Shown piece by piece: positions 50,341 to 64,000 of a stretch of DNA of 64,000 nucleotides; position 1 is the first letter of the stretch, and every line of letters begins with the position of its first letter. A program made the position numbers and the translations under genes. This stretch comes from Aphis gossypii. Its lineage: Eukaryota; Arthropoda; Insecta; Hemiptera; Aphididae. Below the pieces are notes generated by a model. The model saw nothing but the letters and a program-made list of their open reading frames with translations. It made no database searches and was not told where the DNA came from. The stretch is taken from positions 72,517,260 to 72,581,259 of the forward strand of contig NC_065530.1 in NCBI RefSeq assembly GCF_020184175.1, given 5' to 3'.

Positions 50341-53300
50341 ACCTAAATATTAATTCAAAATGTAAACCTTTTTATTAAAATTATATAAATATTAATACAA
50401 TATAATTATTATTGACATTTATTGAATACAAAAAAAAAAAAAAATTAAAAAATGTTTAAAAAAATATTAAAACGATAATTTTTAGTTGAAAATTTTTATA
50501 CCTGCTTATTTATTATAATGCTAAGTTATATGCTATTGATTTTAAATATTTATTATTATTCGTTTCATCATATCCTCTTATAACAGCATTTAACCGCTTG
50601 TAAAAATGTTTCACATTTTTGTTTTAACTGAGGCTTTGGATAAATTCTAGCATTTTTTAATTTAACATTATAAAATTTTTTATAGAATAATTTAATTAAA
50701 AAATATTAATTTATGACACGCGTTGTAGATAATAAAATGACACACTAAATACCATTATCAAAATAACGAATAACACCTATAATATTCACTTTATAGATAA
50801 AGTGTGATTATTATTCGCAACTGTTATAATAAAAGTTAACATTTTGAGTTGTTATTTACGCTGGATATTTTGCCATGGAACATTTTTGTAGTGATATTTT
50901 AAAGTTTGCAATATTATTATTATTATTATTTATTACTATTTTAAATTCGAAGAAAAACTTTTCATCTCTATACAAGTTCATAAATTGTTATTGCAATTTT
51001 TAGATAAGAATTAATGAAATATTTTTGAAACAAATTATATATTATATTCATAAATATTTTAGTAGTTACATTTTTGATTATTTGTGGCTTAAATATTATT
51101 AATCTAAAACATAAATTATTTATTATTTAAACTATAACTATTTTAGCAATAATTTACATTAAGGCTTATTTTTAAATACATACATAGTTGTAGGTAATTT
51201 CAATATTATTATTTTGTGATAATTTTAATTTTTCAGTCAAGATAGGTATTATTGTTACATTTTGTACCTACAATTATTAGAGTTATCGTGATTATTATTA
51301 GTTTTTAAATACACTTAAATAAATAACATTTTAGACTAGATTGCAATGAAAATAAATAAATAAATAATAAATGTTTTATCTAATATTTAAACAGTTAAGT
51401 AGCGTTCACATATTCTTTACTCTATGGTTCACACATAGATTTGCACTATAAGATATCATTGTTATACAAATAATACGGTTTTTACTATTTAGTTTAATAT
51501 ATATGTATATTTTCTATAAATATAATTTTAATTACTCTTCATCCACTAAATTTTTCAATGTACCTATCTATAGGTAATAATTTCATACTGTCATAGACGG
51601 TAAAAAAAAAAATAGAATATTATTTGTGTTGAAATTTATATTATTTTTTATATAAGTAACTACAATTTGTATGTCTAATAATAGAATATTAAAAAAATTA
51701 TTTTATTAGGTATTTAATATTATTGTTTAAGTGGCAAATACAAATTTTAAAATTTTAAGGTATTAAATGAACATTATTAGAAACATTGTAAAGTAAAGAT
51801 CATTTTAATTGTTTTAAAAAACTGTTATTCTTAATAATACTAACGAACATAATTTTTTAACAATTACAATGCAATAAGAATCTTGCATATCTAGGTTTAA
51901 AACGTTACTTTTGTATTAGTTTATTTTCCGTTTTTCAAGCTTATATGGCTTACAGTCATAATATTATCGTGAATATTCTTAAATTTCATTTTTAATTGTT
52001 TTTAATCATATAATTAGAAAGATTACTTATGTAAATGTATATTATGTATTTTCCTATTCAATTTATTTAATTAAATAGTATGCCCAACTATAGTTTTACG
52101 TATAAAATACGATTCTACTTATTCCATATAATACATTTTAAATTCGTTTAGGCACCTATCTACGTATTATATTATTATGTTTGTTAAAATATTATTGTGT
52201 CTTAGTTTAAGAGTGGATAGGAAAAAAAAATTGTTTAATTTTAAAATATTATATTTTGTTATATTGTCGTTAAGTACCTACTAATTGACCTTGTCATGTG
52301 TTATTCTATGTATTATGTGTTCTCGACCACCTACTTCTCGTACATTGTTGTTATACTATATATAAAACATATACCGTGAGATCACCGATCGGATCATACA
52401 CCATCTCTTGGGTAATCGATAACCTAATTCAATGAATGCATTTTCTGACTTTCAAACCTATTGTGTCAGGACAATAGTAAAATTGTCAAAATGATAGTAA
52501 CAGCTTACCATTATGTTAAATAATCCCTTTTTGAAACTTCATTAAATACTAGTTCGATATTTCAGACAGAATCGGTAAATTTTTAAACTAGTATATTCGT
52601 TATTATTTAATTTTTCTGTTTATTTATGTCCTTGAGAAAGCGGAAGTTTGTGAACATGGGATACAGATCATCATTTTCACTATTTCGAGTGTTAAGATTT
52701 CTAACATTTTGTATAGCTACAATAGTAAACAATAATAATTTTCAACCTGCACGTCTCTGCATGCACTAACTCCAAACGGCTCTGTCGACCTTGTGTAATG
52801 GGCCATTTTAAGTTGTACGTTTTCGATTACATTGAATTCAATTCACATATTGAATTAGTATTCTAATCACTATCGTAATACGTATATAAAACAAATATTT
52901 AACTGTATATAGTGAATCACTGTAAGCAGTGATTACCGAATATTATTAATTATTTTTTTTACAAAAAATTGCATATTTGGTTTATGTTTCTAAATACAAA
53001 TGCATACATAATTTATGTATATATTTTTTTTTTTCAAAAATCAAAACTAGTTCTCATTTGTCATGATTTCGCTTGTTGTTTTAATGATTTAGAATTGTAT
53101 ATTTGGACTGAAATTGTCTTGATATTGGCTAACACGTTGTATAATAATAAATAATTTATCAGAACATATAAATTATTATCAATAGGTATATTGTACTATG
53201 GTTGAGTCAATTAAATATGTTTATATTAATGAGAATTTAAAAAAAAAAATGGATTTATTAAAGCAAAAAAGAATGTCATTCTATCTATACTCAAACTGTA

Positions 53301-53357
53301 CAATACCCATTTAATATAAATTTATAATTACATTTTTTGCTGTTAAATATGGTTGGT
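50341..53357. other. AT-rich non-coding stretch
   Basis: No exon, RNA gene or bounded transposon is visible. The 61-codon frame at 52969-53154 has no recognisable feature. Confidence 0.5.
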
Positions 53358-53497
53358 GTATATTTTGAGTTATTAATTTTTATTAATTTCGGTAGTCTAC
53401 AGTTTTTATGGTAAAATGTATGTGTCAATTCTGTTTTATCGCCAAGTATTTTGTAAACAATTCCAAATCTCTAGTGTAAAATATTGTTGTCTGCAAT
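53358..53497 (-). repeat. 140-bp repeat, copy 2 of an inverted pair
   Basis: Inverted partner of 48092-48230. Blocks on the plus strand include GAGTTATTAATTTTTATTAA, TCAATTCTGTTTTATCGCCA and CAATTCCAAATCTCTAGTGT. The two copies could pair in a transcript covering both, with about 5.1 kb between them. Confidence 0.8.
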
Positions 53498-56400
53498 ATT
53501 GTACTAACAGTCCTTGGAAATATAACAAATCGATTAAAATTATTAAGTATTAATTTAAAAAAAAATATTTCAATAATTTTTTTTTATCTTAACAGTTTTA
53601 CCTTATAATACGAGTACAATTTTAAATATCTTATTATTTTAACGTTCGTATGAAAATATTTTGAAAACTAATTAAAATATAGTAATCATTATATTACTAA
53701 AGACAACTTACTATCATAAAAACTATAAATTATGTATATAGTTTAAAATTGGTATTTTAGTGAAAGTAATATAACTACCGTATAGGTTATACCTATGCAG
53801 TTGTATAAATAAAATATGTACAAACTTATGAGAATATTGTACTTATATCCATCATGTTTAAGACTAACGTTTACTATTTATTTTATCTCGTTCTTAATGA
53901 CCTTTGATTTTTTATTTTATCGTTATTGCATATTTTCGAGTACCTATACTTCATTAAATTCAATAATATTTAAAAAGTAAAATATACTAGATGGTAATAC
54001 CTACTTGCAATTTATTAGGTACCTTATTAATAATAACGCAAATGTACATAATTTGTATACACATAGGAATATATAAGTTCTATGACAAAAATTTACAATG
54101 AATATGTATGTAAGACTCGTGCGTTTATGATTTTAATCCAATATTTAAAATAAATATTGTTGTCATTGGACATAATTTAAAATATCTTTGTAATATTTTA
54201 AACGTATACAATATTTTGATTTCAATATAGTTGATTTTTATATGATTATGTGAGTGTCTTGGAAAATATCACTATAAAAAAATATTATTAAGATTTAAGA
54301 CGTAAAAAAATATAATATTAAATTTTTTTTAGTTTTATTAATCAAATACAGTCAAATTGATCATCACTTACTCCCAGTATATATGTGGTGTAGTACTATG
54401 TGTTGTAAGTGATAAATAGATAATATAATTTTGTATTTATGTAGGCTCTATATCTTTCTTATGTCTAAAATACGCATGCATGTAATTTTTTCTACGGCAT
54501 TTCTATAAAAGTTTAAACATATACTGGCATTACTTTATGTTTAATTTCTAAATGATATGTGATGCTCCTTTTTGAAAAAAAACTTGGAGCCGCTTCCACG
54601 CTCCTTTGGAAATCTAAAAAAGTATATTCTAGATTTTGATAGTCGAGTATCTATCTGGTTATTTTTTTGCAAATATTTATACTTTTAAAAATCATGTTAA
54701 GCATATTAATTGTTCACACTTGTTTGATTCTGACAAATCGCTCACGGTCATTCATTACTTTGTTGATAATATAAGAAATTTATAATAAAACAAATATTTC
54801 TAGGTTAAACCAATAATACACCATCTGCACGACTGCTGTATGTAACGTATCGTATAGTACTGTGTAGTCGTTTTAGTGACTTGAAAAATCATATTAATTT
54901 TTAGTCACTAGAAAAATTTAATTTAATTTTTAGCAAACTCGCTGCTATTTGTCCTTAACACGAAATTCAGTGGTATCTTTTGTTTGTTTATAGTCGTAGA
55001 AGGCAATAATATGTGGTGTACGGTGTTTGATGGGGAAAATGTGTACGTATAATATATAATGTTGTATATGTTGAAACTGGTTTGAAGGTTGGAATCGAAT
55101 TATGACGACACGTTATTATTGTTTTCTGTGTGCCATAAATATATATATTGAAGTACGAAGACGTTCAATATTATAGAGAAAAAAATCGACTAGTGCCAAA
55201 AATATATCGTAAGTATATAAGTGTAAGTAGAAGTACAAGTGTAGTGAACTTCCAAGTCAGCTGTGTGCATTTATGAGTTTTTGTGAAGGGCTATAATAAT
55301 TTGAACAAGTGTTATATGCGTATGTGTTTTGAAAATTTTTGAATTTTGATAAGCCGGCTTAAACATAAATATAATGTTGGAAGGTGCCTATATTGAAATT
55401 ATATAATGCATTCATAATCGTATAATATTATGAAATATATAGATCTATAAAAAATAAAAATTCGTCATAGAACGTGTACAATTATCGCACTAGAATATAT
55501 ATATTTTACTGTGTATGTACATACCCGTCTATACAGTATACTATAAATTGCTACGAAAGAAAAAATGACTATGTACTTAGGATCAGGAGATGCGGAAATG
55601 GTTTATGATTTTGATGTAATATTATAATATATTTATCAATTGTTTTTTGTCTTGTATTTGTGAGTACTATCTGCAGACAAATTGTTTCCCTTAATCATGA
55701 TATTGTAACAATATTATCTCACACGATAGTTAACCCATTTGTATATATTCATATATTATGTTATGCGGAAAAGTATAGTTTTAATCATTATCGTCGATGT
55801 ATGTCATAGTCATCCTGTTCTATAAGATTATATACTACCGAATCTACGAAATGATGTAAGATCACATTTTGTTGTTGTTTTTTACACTGTTAATAAAATA
55901 GATATTTGTTAATGTTTTCGAAACACTGACCGTCTTTTTACATAAAAAATAGAACATTGTCATTATTATTAAGTATACGTATATACTATATAGTATAAAT
56001 TACTAAAACAACTGAAACCGTCCTGTACGCTTTTCACGCGGTTACTCGATTATGTTTTTTGTTTTTAATACACAACGTGCCGAAACCTTCGTTCAAGTAT
56101 TTATATTTTACATATTATCCAATATACATAGGCATAATGTATATTTTTCGGGACCCAGTGAGGTACTTTATTATTATTACTCAACGCTGTATGTATAATA
56201 TTATATTGTTTGCACTTCTCCGAAGTTATTGCATTATGCGTGTTACCTGAATTCTTTACTCTCTAACAGTCCAACTCATTTTAAACGCGCCGTTGGAGAA
56301 TATATACTATATATAAACACCTAGAGGATTTATACGAAGGATCTACGAATTTTGAACACAACGTGCGTCGTAATGACTATAAAAATTATTGTAGGTATAG

Positions 56401-58896
56401 AGGTATCTGCGATGTTAAATTTTTTTTTTATTGAAATTTCTTTTTCAAGGTGATTCAGTGACATACTATATATATGATCACTATTTTTTAACAATCGTGT
56501 AAAGGGGGTCACAATGACTTATTTGAAGGCCAAAGCTGTGTGTGATATTTTAAATACGTAATTTTCTTTCTCTCACTCTCACTCACTCTCTCTCTCTCTT
56601 TATCCCTCTTAGATATTATTTAATGTTATATTCTTTCATAAAAAAAGATCACCTAGGTATCTCGATATAATCCATATATTATTATGACATTGCTAAATAA
56701 AGATTTTTTTCAAATTTTGTCTTATGTATAAAATGTATACATTATATATTATAAATAAAAGTCATTATAAATATAATATACCTATTAAATCTTTTTTATT
56801 GTGAACTTTAATTCTGTTGACACTAAGCGTATTGTTTTATTTTTAGTAGCTTTATTATTTTAACATCTAATGTTCTTCTATTTATGATTATTTGAAGATT
56901 TACATTAATTAATATCGGTCTTACAAAATTTTACTTTCTTGGGTTAATTGATAGTGGATAAATGTAGAAGAATCCAACGTCATGTTCGAATTCACTTTTG
57001 TAGATTATATGTTTATTGTGGTTTCACTAACAAACTATACATGTACCGCACCGATGATATAACAATATTACATTCATAGTCCATGGTTCAACACTCTCCG
57101 ACCTTGATTCCGAGCACTTACTGGTACTAACTATAATACAGAGTTCAAAAGTTTCACACTTTATTTTTTTTAATATTTTTTTATAATCCATTTATCTTTT
57201 TTTTCAAATATAATCATTAACAACAATTAGTCAAATAATATGCCTTGATACGAAAACTAATGATTTATTAAATTGTATAGTTTCGAAATAGAATCTATTA
57301 AAATTATAATCTATATAGGAATTAATGAACTGTATTATGTAGTAGTTTACCCAGAAAGTTTGTTTCGTAATATAGACAAACGCGAATTACAGATAGATGA
57401 AATTAGTTGTACATTTATCCCTAGCTGAGCTTAACGAACCTGAATTTAATGCTTTGAGCTGGATTTTGTATAAGCATTTTTTCCATAGGATTAATTTTTC
57501 TTATCTTATTTTTGACAGTTAAATTATATTTGTCATGTATTTCTTAATATAAAATATTTTTCCATTAAAATAATACTATAGATATTGTATTCATATACCT
57601 AACATAATTTTGTAATATTTTTGTTTGGTTGTTGGGCAATCAAATACCTACACACAAAAAAGTAATTGCTTACTTTGAAATTGTACAATATAAATCAAAA
57701 CATAATGCGTATACGATCTAGTGTACTACGTATAACGTGCAAACAGTACTATAGAATTATTATATATATTATAATAGATTATTAAAATTAAAATGTTTGA
57801 AATATCAAACTTAAAATAAGTTATTTTTTTTTCTTTTATATTTATGTCGAACAATAATAATATAAATTTGTAAGTTTTAGAATATTGTATTATTTTTATA
57901 TATTAATTAAGCTTACTCCAATTTGATTTCTTTATATTAGTGTGTCCTACCGAGTTTGTTCATATCAATAAAAGTTTTGCAATTTATTAATTTAAATTTG
58001 ATTTTTGTGAATGATTCATTGGATCATCATTGGATGTTCACATTTCGTAGAACGTACACAAGCCGTCGAGGCGTCGAACTATAAGTAAACAACTCAGGTG
58101 AGTGATTAATGTATGAATACAATTGAATTAATCACAAATATATAAATTATTTAAAAAAATCAGTCCTATAAATTATAAACATATAATTTTAAACGCTTTT
58201 TTAATACAATAAAAAATAATTTAATCTTAAATATATTAATTATGCTATTGGGTAATAATAATTTTCAAAATACAGATTTAAAATAAGTTATAAAAACTTT
58301 TTTGACGAAGACAAACGATGTAAGAATATTGAAATAAAATAAGTAAAATATACATGGTACATTTACTTACTTAAACTTTTATAAGTATTTACTTAGTTTA
58401 ATATGATTTTAGTTTAAGATAAGATTAAATATTGTATCATCGAACATAAATTGACAACCTCTATATTTTTGTTGTTCAGGTTGAAAAAAACAAATTTCTA
58501 AACTTCGAAGTAATTTATTTTAACTTTGTTGCTTTTATAAAATAATTTATCTATTATTTGTCTAACTAACAACATTAATATAGGTAATAATTATAGTATA
58601 ATATACGTGTGGTTATGGTAGTTTATTCTATGTAACCCTCTTGAGTGTTTTCTATTTGACTGTCAAAAATCAAGTAGTACTTATAAAAGTTATCATTCTA
58701 ATTTCTAAAAAACATTAAAAACTGTTCGAGTAATGTTTGTATAGTATTGTGTAGTGAATAATATTGTAATGAGATTAATATTTAAGTTTGTATAAAAAAC
58801 AATATAACTGCTCATGGCCTGGTGTGCGATATGCGTGTATAAGAATTGCCTCTTAAAACAATAAATGTTTTATGTATTCCATTTTAACCTATATAA
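53498..58896. other. AT-rich non-coding stretch
   Basis: No supportable exon in 5.4 kb. A (CT)n/(CTCA)n microsatellite lies at 56563-56600. Frames at 56059-56250 and 56330-56512 show no domain. Confidence 0.45.
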
Positions 58897-59066
58897 AGTA
58901 AAAGTATAAATATGTGAATCTATCCATAACGTTAAAAGTGATTAGAAATGATAAAACTACCTTAAAAATAAAATTTGGCTTAGTAAAAGTATAAATATGT
59001 AAATCTATCCATAACGTTAAAAGTGATTAGAAATGATAAAACTATCATATAGATAAAATTTGGCTT
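58897..59066 (+). repeat. Tandem duplication, two 85-bp units
   Basis: Unit 1 (58897-58981) and unit 2 (58982-59066) both run from AGTAAAAGTATAAATATG through TCTATCCATAACGTTAAAAG to AAAATTTGGCTT. They differ at only a few positions, mainly an ACCTTAAAAA versus ATCATATAGA segment. High similarity means a recent duplication. Confidence 0.85.
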
Positions 59067-60400
59067 GCACAATCGCTTGTCAATGACTGATAATTTAATG
59101 TGAAAGTGAAACGATCGAAAAGTCGTCACTCGTCGCGCGTCGTTCAAAAACTTATTTGCTCGTCGTATGTGTTTAGAACGGACCTATATAGTTCAATGTC
59201 AAAAATAATAGCTGTCAATTTTTTTTTTGAAAAAATTGTTTTAAAATTCTATTGAGTTAATCTAAGAATGATTCTATCTTCATTAGACTAATTATTAATC
59301 AACGTAACTTACGTCATAATTTAATATAATATTGTATTTTTCTACGTTCATAATGTAATAAATATCCAGTGAACTAATATTATATGACCTATTATTTTTG
59401 TCAATTTTTAATTAATAAAATATTTTATTATTTATCTATGATATTAAAAGATAAATAATAGTAATAAAAACGTATAAAAGCCCACATTCTTTTTAAATAA
59501 AATAAAAACGAATTTTTGAACTAAATAAAAGAAATGGTAAATTATTTATAATTATTTTTCTATATTTTAGAAAAATCGAAAGATCAAATAGATATTTGTG
59601 ACGGTTTTTGGCCATTAAATTATCATAATATGTTATATGACATTATATTTAATGTTTTCACTTAGTTCAGAATCTAAAAATGTCTTTATTTTGATTTTTT
59701 CAAATTAATGTACATTTTTATATTTAATGTATTTATATTATCTGACCCATTTACTATATTAACATTATATCATAGTCGATAATATTTAATGTAGTTCGTA
59801 TTTTATTACCTTATTGTTAACTGTGATATAATATAATAAATATCACATTTTAGTTTTTCATTCAAAATAAAAATTATTTATTTTTTTTTAAAATAAATTA
59901 TAGACTATAATAAGGCGCAAATTACTATCATTGTTTTAGATTTTAGACCAGCCAGTTTAACAAGCGTGCTAAATTACTATAATAATGGATTTTAATTTTT
60001 AATACATAAATGAATGAATTCAATATAATATGTTATATTATCAGTTGTCTTCGACTACAAACGTAGGTACAACATAAATAATTTGCGTTCAGCGGAATCA
60101 ATTCTGTGTCGTTGGCTTTATAATATTGGAGTGAATTGACTTTGTATCAAACTTAAAAGCAAGAAAATTATGTCTATTTAAAATTTCGTTTTTTTCGATG
60201 TACTTATCAGATTTTCAGTGAATCATGAACGAGTAAATTATTTCGATTGAAAAAATGCTCATAACCGGCTTAAACAATATAAGGATATCGCAAAAACACA
60301 GAATACAATGTCAGGTACTTACTATAATTCACACGTCTCGAGTATAATATGGTGTTCGGTGTTTGTTTTTTTAATAATAATAATGAAAATAATAATATAA
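59067..60400. other. AT-rich stretch before the CpG island
   Basis: A short CpG-richer patch (59110-59175, with GTCGTCACTCGTCGCGCG) is visible. Otherwise it is AT-rich with no gene. Confidence 0.45.
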
Positions 60401-61600
60401 GTTATGTTAACCTATCCTTATGTGCCGCCGCCGCCGCCGCTGCGTGGGATGTGGACGGCGGAAAACTCGGTCGCAGACAGCCGGGCGGCGGCGGTGGTGG
60501 AAATTCGCGCGCGCGTGCGAAAACGGCGGCGGCGAGGTACGCGCGCGCGTGCTGGTGTGTGCAATTGCCGATATTTAATACTTTCTCGGAGGCGGCGCCG
60601 TAGTGGGGCTGGTGGCCGTCGGACCCGGCGACGGCGACGGCCCGCCAGTCTTCGCACACGAACAGCGCCAACGCCACTCACGCCGTCGTACTTACTCGCC
60701 ACCGCCGCCGCCGCCGCCGCCGTCGCCGCCGTGCGTTTTTTTTCCGCGTATTTTTGTCGCCTGAATTCCGCCGCGCAACCGCGGCTCACACCCGGCTGCC
60801 GCCCGCACACCCCGCCACGAGAGTGCGTGACGGACAGCACAGCTCGCGCACACACGTCGTACGCGCGAGAAAAAGTCGTCGTTCCGCGGAAAAGCCGTAA
60901 GGCGCCACCGGATCGGCATTTTCACGTCATCTGTTCGAAAAGTCTTCCTTCTAAACCCTCCTCCGAAACAGAAGTGAGCCCGCGGCCTGTCATCTGCAGT
61001 CGTCTGCGGTATCATCCCCCTCGCTCGGTATATACTCGGTATATACCGCGCGCACAGTTACCGCCACACGCGTATATACATTTATATAACAATTGTAACG
61101 CGCGCGTTAAATCATTATCAATAATATAATAAGTACTATTGTACATCTGCACGACGACAAGAGCAATCCGCCGCCGCCGCCCACCGCCAACGCCACCGCC
61201 ACTATCGCGGCGAGCCCGCGAACCGCTGCCGCATCTGTCGTCAAGTCCGTTTTCCCGTCGCTTCGCAAAGGTATGCAATGCACCGCCATCGTCACACGAC
61301 TCGGTGTATACACACACCGAGAGTTTATGAGTTTATTGTACTGTATAATATTTTTATGACATTATTGAACGGGGTCCGACTTATTCTCCTCTGCACTCGG
61401 TACACGTTGTACGACAATAAATTGTATTACGACGTAGGCGTTATGTTGCGCGGAGTTAACGATTTTCAAATCGGCCGCATATTATCTCATGGGTACACTC
61501 TCGCGCCGCGGTGTCGTCCCGTCCGACCGTTGTACAGTCGCGGCAAACGTCCTCTCGCGGACAACGATACAACTATATAACCGCGGTGCAGTCGTACTTA
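60401..61600. promoter_or_regulatory. CpG- and CCG-rich island, probable promoter with splice donors on both strands
   Basis: Composition changes abruptly to very GC- and CpG-rich sequence, with (CCG)n tracts at 60425-60440, 60702-60730 and 61168-61200. The long open frames here (for example plus 60404-61129 and minus 60418-60855) are a by-product of few AT-rich stops: the peptides are runs of R, A, P and G and look unlike a conserved protein. A plus-strand donor GCAAAG|GTATGC lies at 61270/61271, with no ATG in the 130 bases before it. A minus-strand donor GGCGA|GTAAGTACG lies at 60696/60695. A near-symmetrical TATATAC pair sits at 61029-61045. I infer one or two non-coding first exons, possibly divergent. 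No gene can be named. Confidence 0.5.
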
Positions 61601-64000
61601 TGTCACCCGGATAGTTGTGTGGGTACTGTACGGACGATATAAATTTCAGCGAGTTGGGTTTGGGTACGATATCAATAATTAGACACGCGACACACCACGA
61701 AAACGGATCTAAAGTTTTTCGCGTCCTCGCCCGCGCGGTGGTCGGTCCGTTTTATCCTCCGCATCGTACGACGATATGCGCTGTGTACGATACGATGCGC
61801 GTTACCACGACGATAAATCGATTTGGCGCGTAGTATATATTTTTTAGGCGTAGGTATGATATTATTATTGCTCACGCATAGGTAGCGTTAACAATATCAT
61901 CCTCGGCGATGCAATCCTTCCCGCCACTGGATCACGTGCACGGTGTGATAGATACGGTATAATAATAATTCGGCTAATCGACGACGTTTATATTATTATA
62001 TGATGATAAAATATTAAATTATTTTGCGGCGTTTAACTATCGCACTCACGTGAAATGTGTTTGGCGAAAAGACGCTGCGTATTTAAAATACGTTTATATA
62101 TACCTATATTATTTTATACACACACACACACAAAACTCACACGCTCGCGCAATGACGAAACACGTCTGGAAAGCCTTCACGGCGTTCCAATTTGAAACTT
62201 GTATATAATATTAAATATATATGTATAATGTGTGTCTGTGTGCGTGCGTGTGTACCTACCTACAATTTTTTTTCATCCCGGTATATCATTACTTGGACAC
62301 AGCGGCCGTGTTATTATATTATTATTCTGAGGATTATACCAGTTTTGTAAACGAGTTCCGTTTCCACGCACTGTTTGACGGTCGTCCGAGTGATGGAGCC
62401 CGTGCGCTTTGCAATTTTTTTCTTCGGCCGCGTAATACGCTCTGCACATTTTTTTGTTGATTTGAATTTTTTTTATTTCCCCTCCCGTTTCATCACTCCG
62501 CGAGACAGTCTCAGCTGTGCTATAGCCTCGCACGATGTGTGTATATATATTATATATATATATATATTTATTCATGCGACTGATATCTCACAAGTGTATT
62601 CAAACGTCTTATCCTTTATATCACGAAAGGTTATGATAATAATTGTTACTATATTTTGTATTATTCCTAAGAAATATATTCTCGCCGCCACGTTTCGGGT
62701 ACTCATCAGCGTTATATACCACACAATTGTGTTTTTAAGCAGCATATTCGATCGAGACATATTTTATACCAGATACCTATACAAAAATAATACAGTATCG
62801 CATAATATGCTGAGACCTGCAGTATATATAATATTATAATAACTATAAACGTGTAACTCTATCTATTAAGGTCGGTGAATGAAAAAATAAAAATAAACAT
62901 GATGTATATAAAATATAGATTATAAATATTCGTAATAACTAATAATATACACACCGTACGGTCAAATTGCTATTGTTCAATTTCCGTTTGAATTGTGCAA
63001 AATACGCGAAAACAATTTGTTAAATATAATCGAAATAGGTCAAAAAATTTAACCACAAACCAACGCCGACCGTGTTGTAAATATTATACATAATATAACA
63101 CGTATGGATGTAAAATATAGATGTGTGTATAATATGTAATAATATTATGTCTGCGTGTGTGTGCGCGCACATACGTGAATGACATATAGAGAGGGAAAGG
63201 CATCATACATTTATACATATATTATAAAGATACCTAATATATATATATTTATGGTCGTATATCAATGCGTTTGAAGTTCTATTTACACTTTTTTTTTTTT
63301 AAGTACAGTTTGTTGTCGTTTACAGCGTATTATTTTCATATTGGGTACTATATGCCGTACTGACGTTTGCGCGAAAACAAAAATAAAGTTATACGTTTTT
63401 AAAATACAAAATAAACACTGCAGGTCTACAATGTTATCCGCGAGCGATTACAACAATAATAATATGTATGACCTAGACCCAAACTGCACACAGTGGATAC
63501 GTATTATGCGTGTGCGTGTCTGCGCGTTGTCTTTCGAAATAAATATATAGATACGGCGTTTATATGTATAAAAAAAAATATTGTCTGACCACGTGTAGTT
63601 AAAGTCTTAACAGTGTGGCTAAAGTGCAAAACGCTATCATGGAAGTTTATTAAGAGTTATAAGAATTCCTTTTAATAATAATGTTATCAAAAGCTAGAAC
63701 AACGCTAGGTACTTAATAGATAAAGTTCCCAATTATATATATGTATATTGTGTTAAAATGTTGAATTTCTAAATTTCTAAAATTATTATAAAACGTGTAC
63801 CTACGCTAAAGGTTTATTTTTGGTCTAACTAAATATGAACTTAAGCGTCCTCTTAATTGCGCGTATACCTATTCCGGGGTCACGTCCATTTGTTATCATG
63901 TATAATTGAATGACTACGATATTTTATAATATTTCACATTCTATACTACATTTCGTCGTTGTGTATAATATTATACAATGATGTGTTGGATTTAGCAAGG
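61601..64000. other. Downstream flank of the CpG island
   Basis: CpG content declines gradually to about 62600, then AT-rich sequence returns. Microsatellites are (AC)n at 62117-62132 and (TA)n at 62541-62568. The plus frame at 62375-62839 (154 codons) is hydrophobic and low-complexity, with no recognised domain, in AT-rich DNA, and I do not call it. If the plus-strand donor at 61270 is used, this is the start of a first intron that leaves the window. Confidence 0.4.

Noticed and set aside
60404..61129. The longest open frame of the window (241 codons, plus strand) and its overlapping minus-strand frames
   Set aside because: They arise in CCG/CpG-rich DNA where stops are rare. The peptides are R/A/P/G-rich low complexity without a domain, overlap on several frames and sit in a promoter-like island.
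62375..62839. 154-codon plus-strand frame
   Set aside because: Hydrophobic I/Y/F-rich translation of AT-rich DNA including a (TA)n microsatellite, with no family resemblance.

Overview
The window looks like nuclear DNA of an aphid or close hemipteran relative. It is very AT-rich and dotted with GGTACCTA/TAGGTA-type motifs, which I associate with aphid intergenic DNA. Its one clear protein gene has short GT-AG introns. A U2 snRNA gene closely follows the insect form as I remember it, and the mobile elements are mostly short non-autonomous DNA transposons. Most short open reading frames here are chance translations of AT-rich DNA. The species assignment is inference.

Left part (1-17 kb): no protein gene that I can support. 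It is a transposon graveyard. It holds a TA-flanked inverted-repeat element (381-1246), two copies of a family with ends GATTCTGAACGAAG (2345-3358 forward, about 5255-6250 reverse), two hAT-type miniature elements with 8-bp target duplications (10025-10233, 10373-10832), a palindromic TA-flanked element broken by a third hAT-type element (11632-12274 with 11885-12141 inside), and a 481-bp palindromic element (15901-16381).

Gene block (17.1-20.8 kb): one six-coding-exon plus-strand gene for a WD40-repeat protein of about 338 residues, with a probable non-coding 5' exon. All splice junctions fit the protein frame, but a run of seven A in exon 2 shifts the frame by one base. This is an assembly error, an allele, a small unrecognised intron or a real break. 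A hAT element with a perfect 8-bp duplication and a relic of transposase C-terminus sits just downstream (20954-21597).

Middle (21.6-37.8 kb): mostly intergenic, with repeat fragments, a possible minus-strand first exon near 29 kb and the U2 snRNA gene (34095-34284), whose stems and Sm site are intact.

Right part (37.8-64 kb): no coding exon that I can support over more than 25 kb, but two CpG-richer, promoter-like islands. The first, about 37780-38370, ends in a strong plus-strand splice donor. The second, about 60400-61600, has good splice donors on both strands and CCG tracts. This suggests first exons and long first introns of one or more genes whose coding parts lie outside the window. 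It also holds a 140-bp inverted repeat pair 5.1 kb apart (48092-48230 and 53358-53497), another small hAT-type element (47723-47993), a phased AAAATATC array (50272-50340) and an 85-bp tandem duplication (58897-59066).
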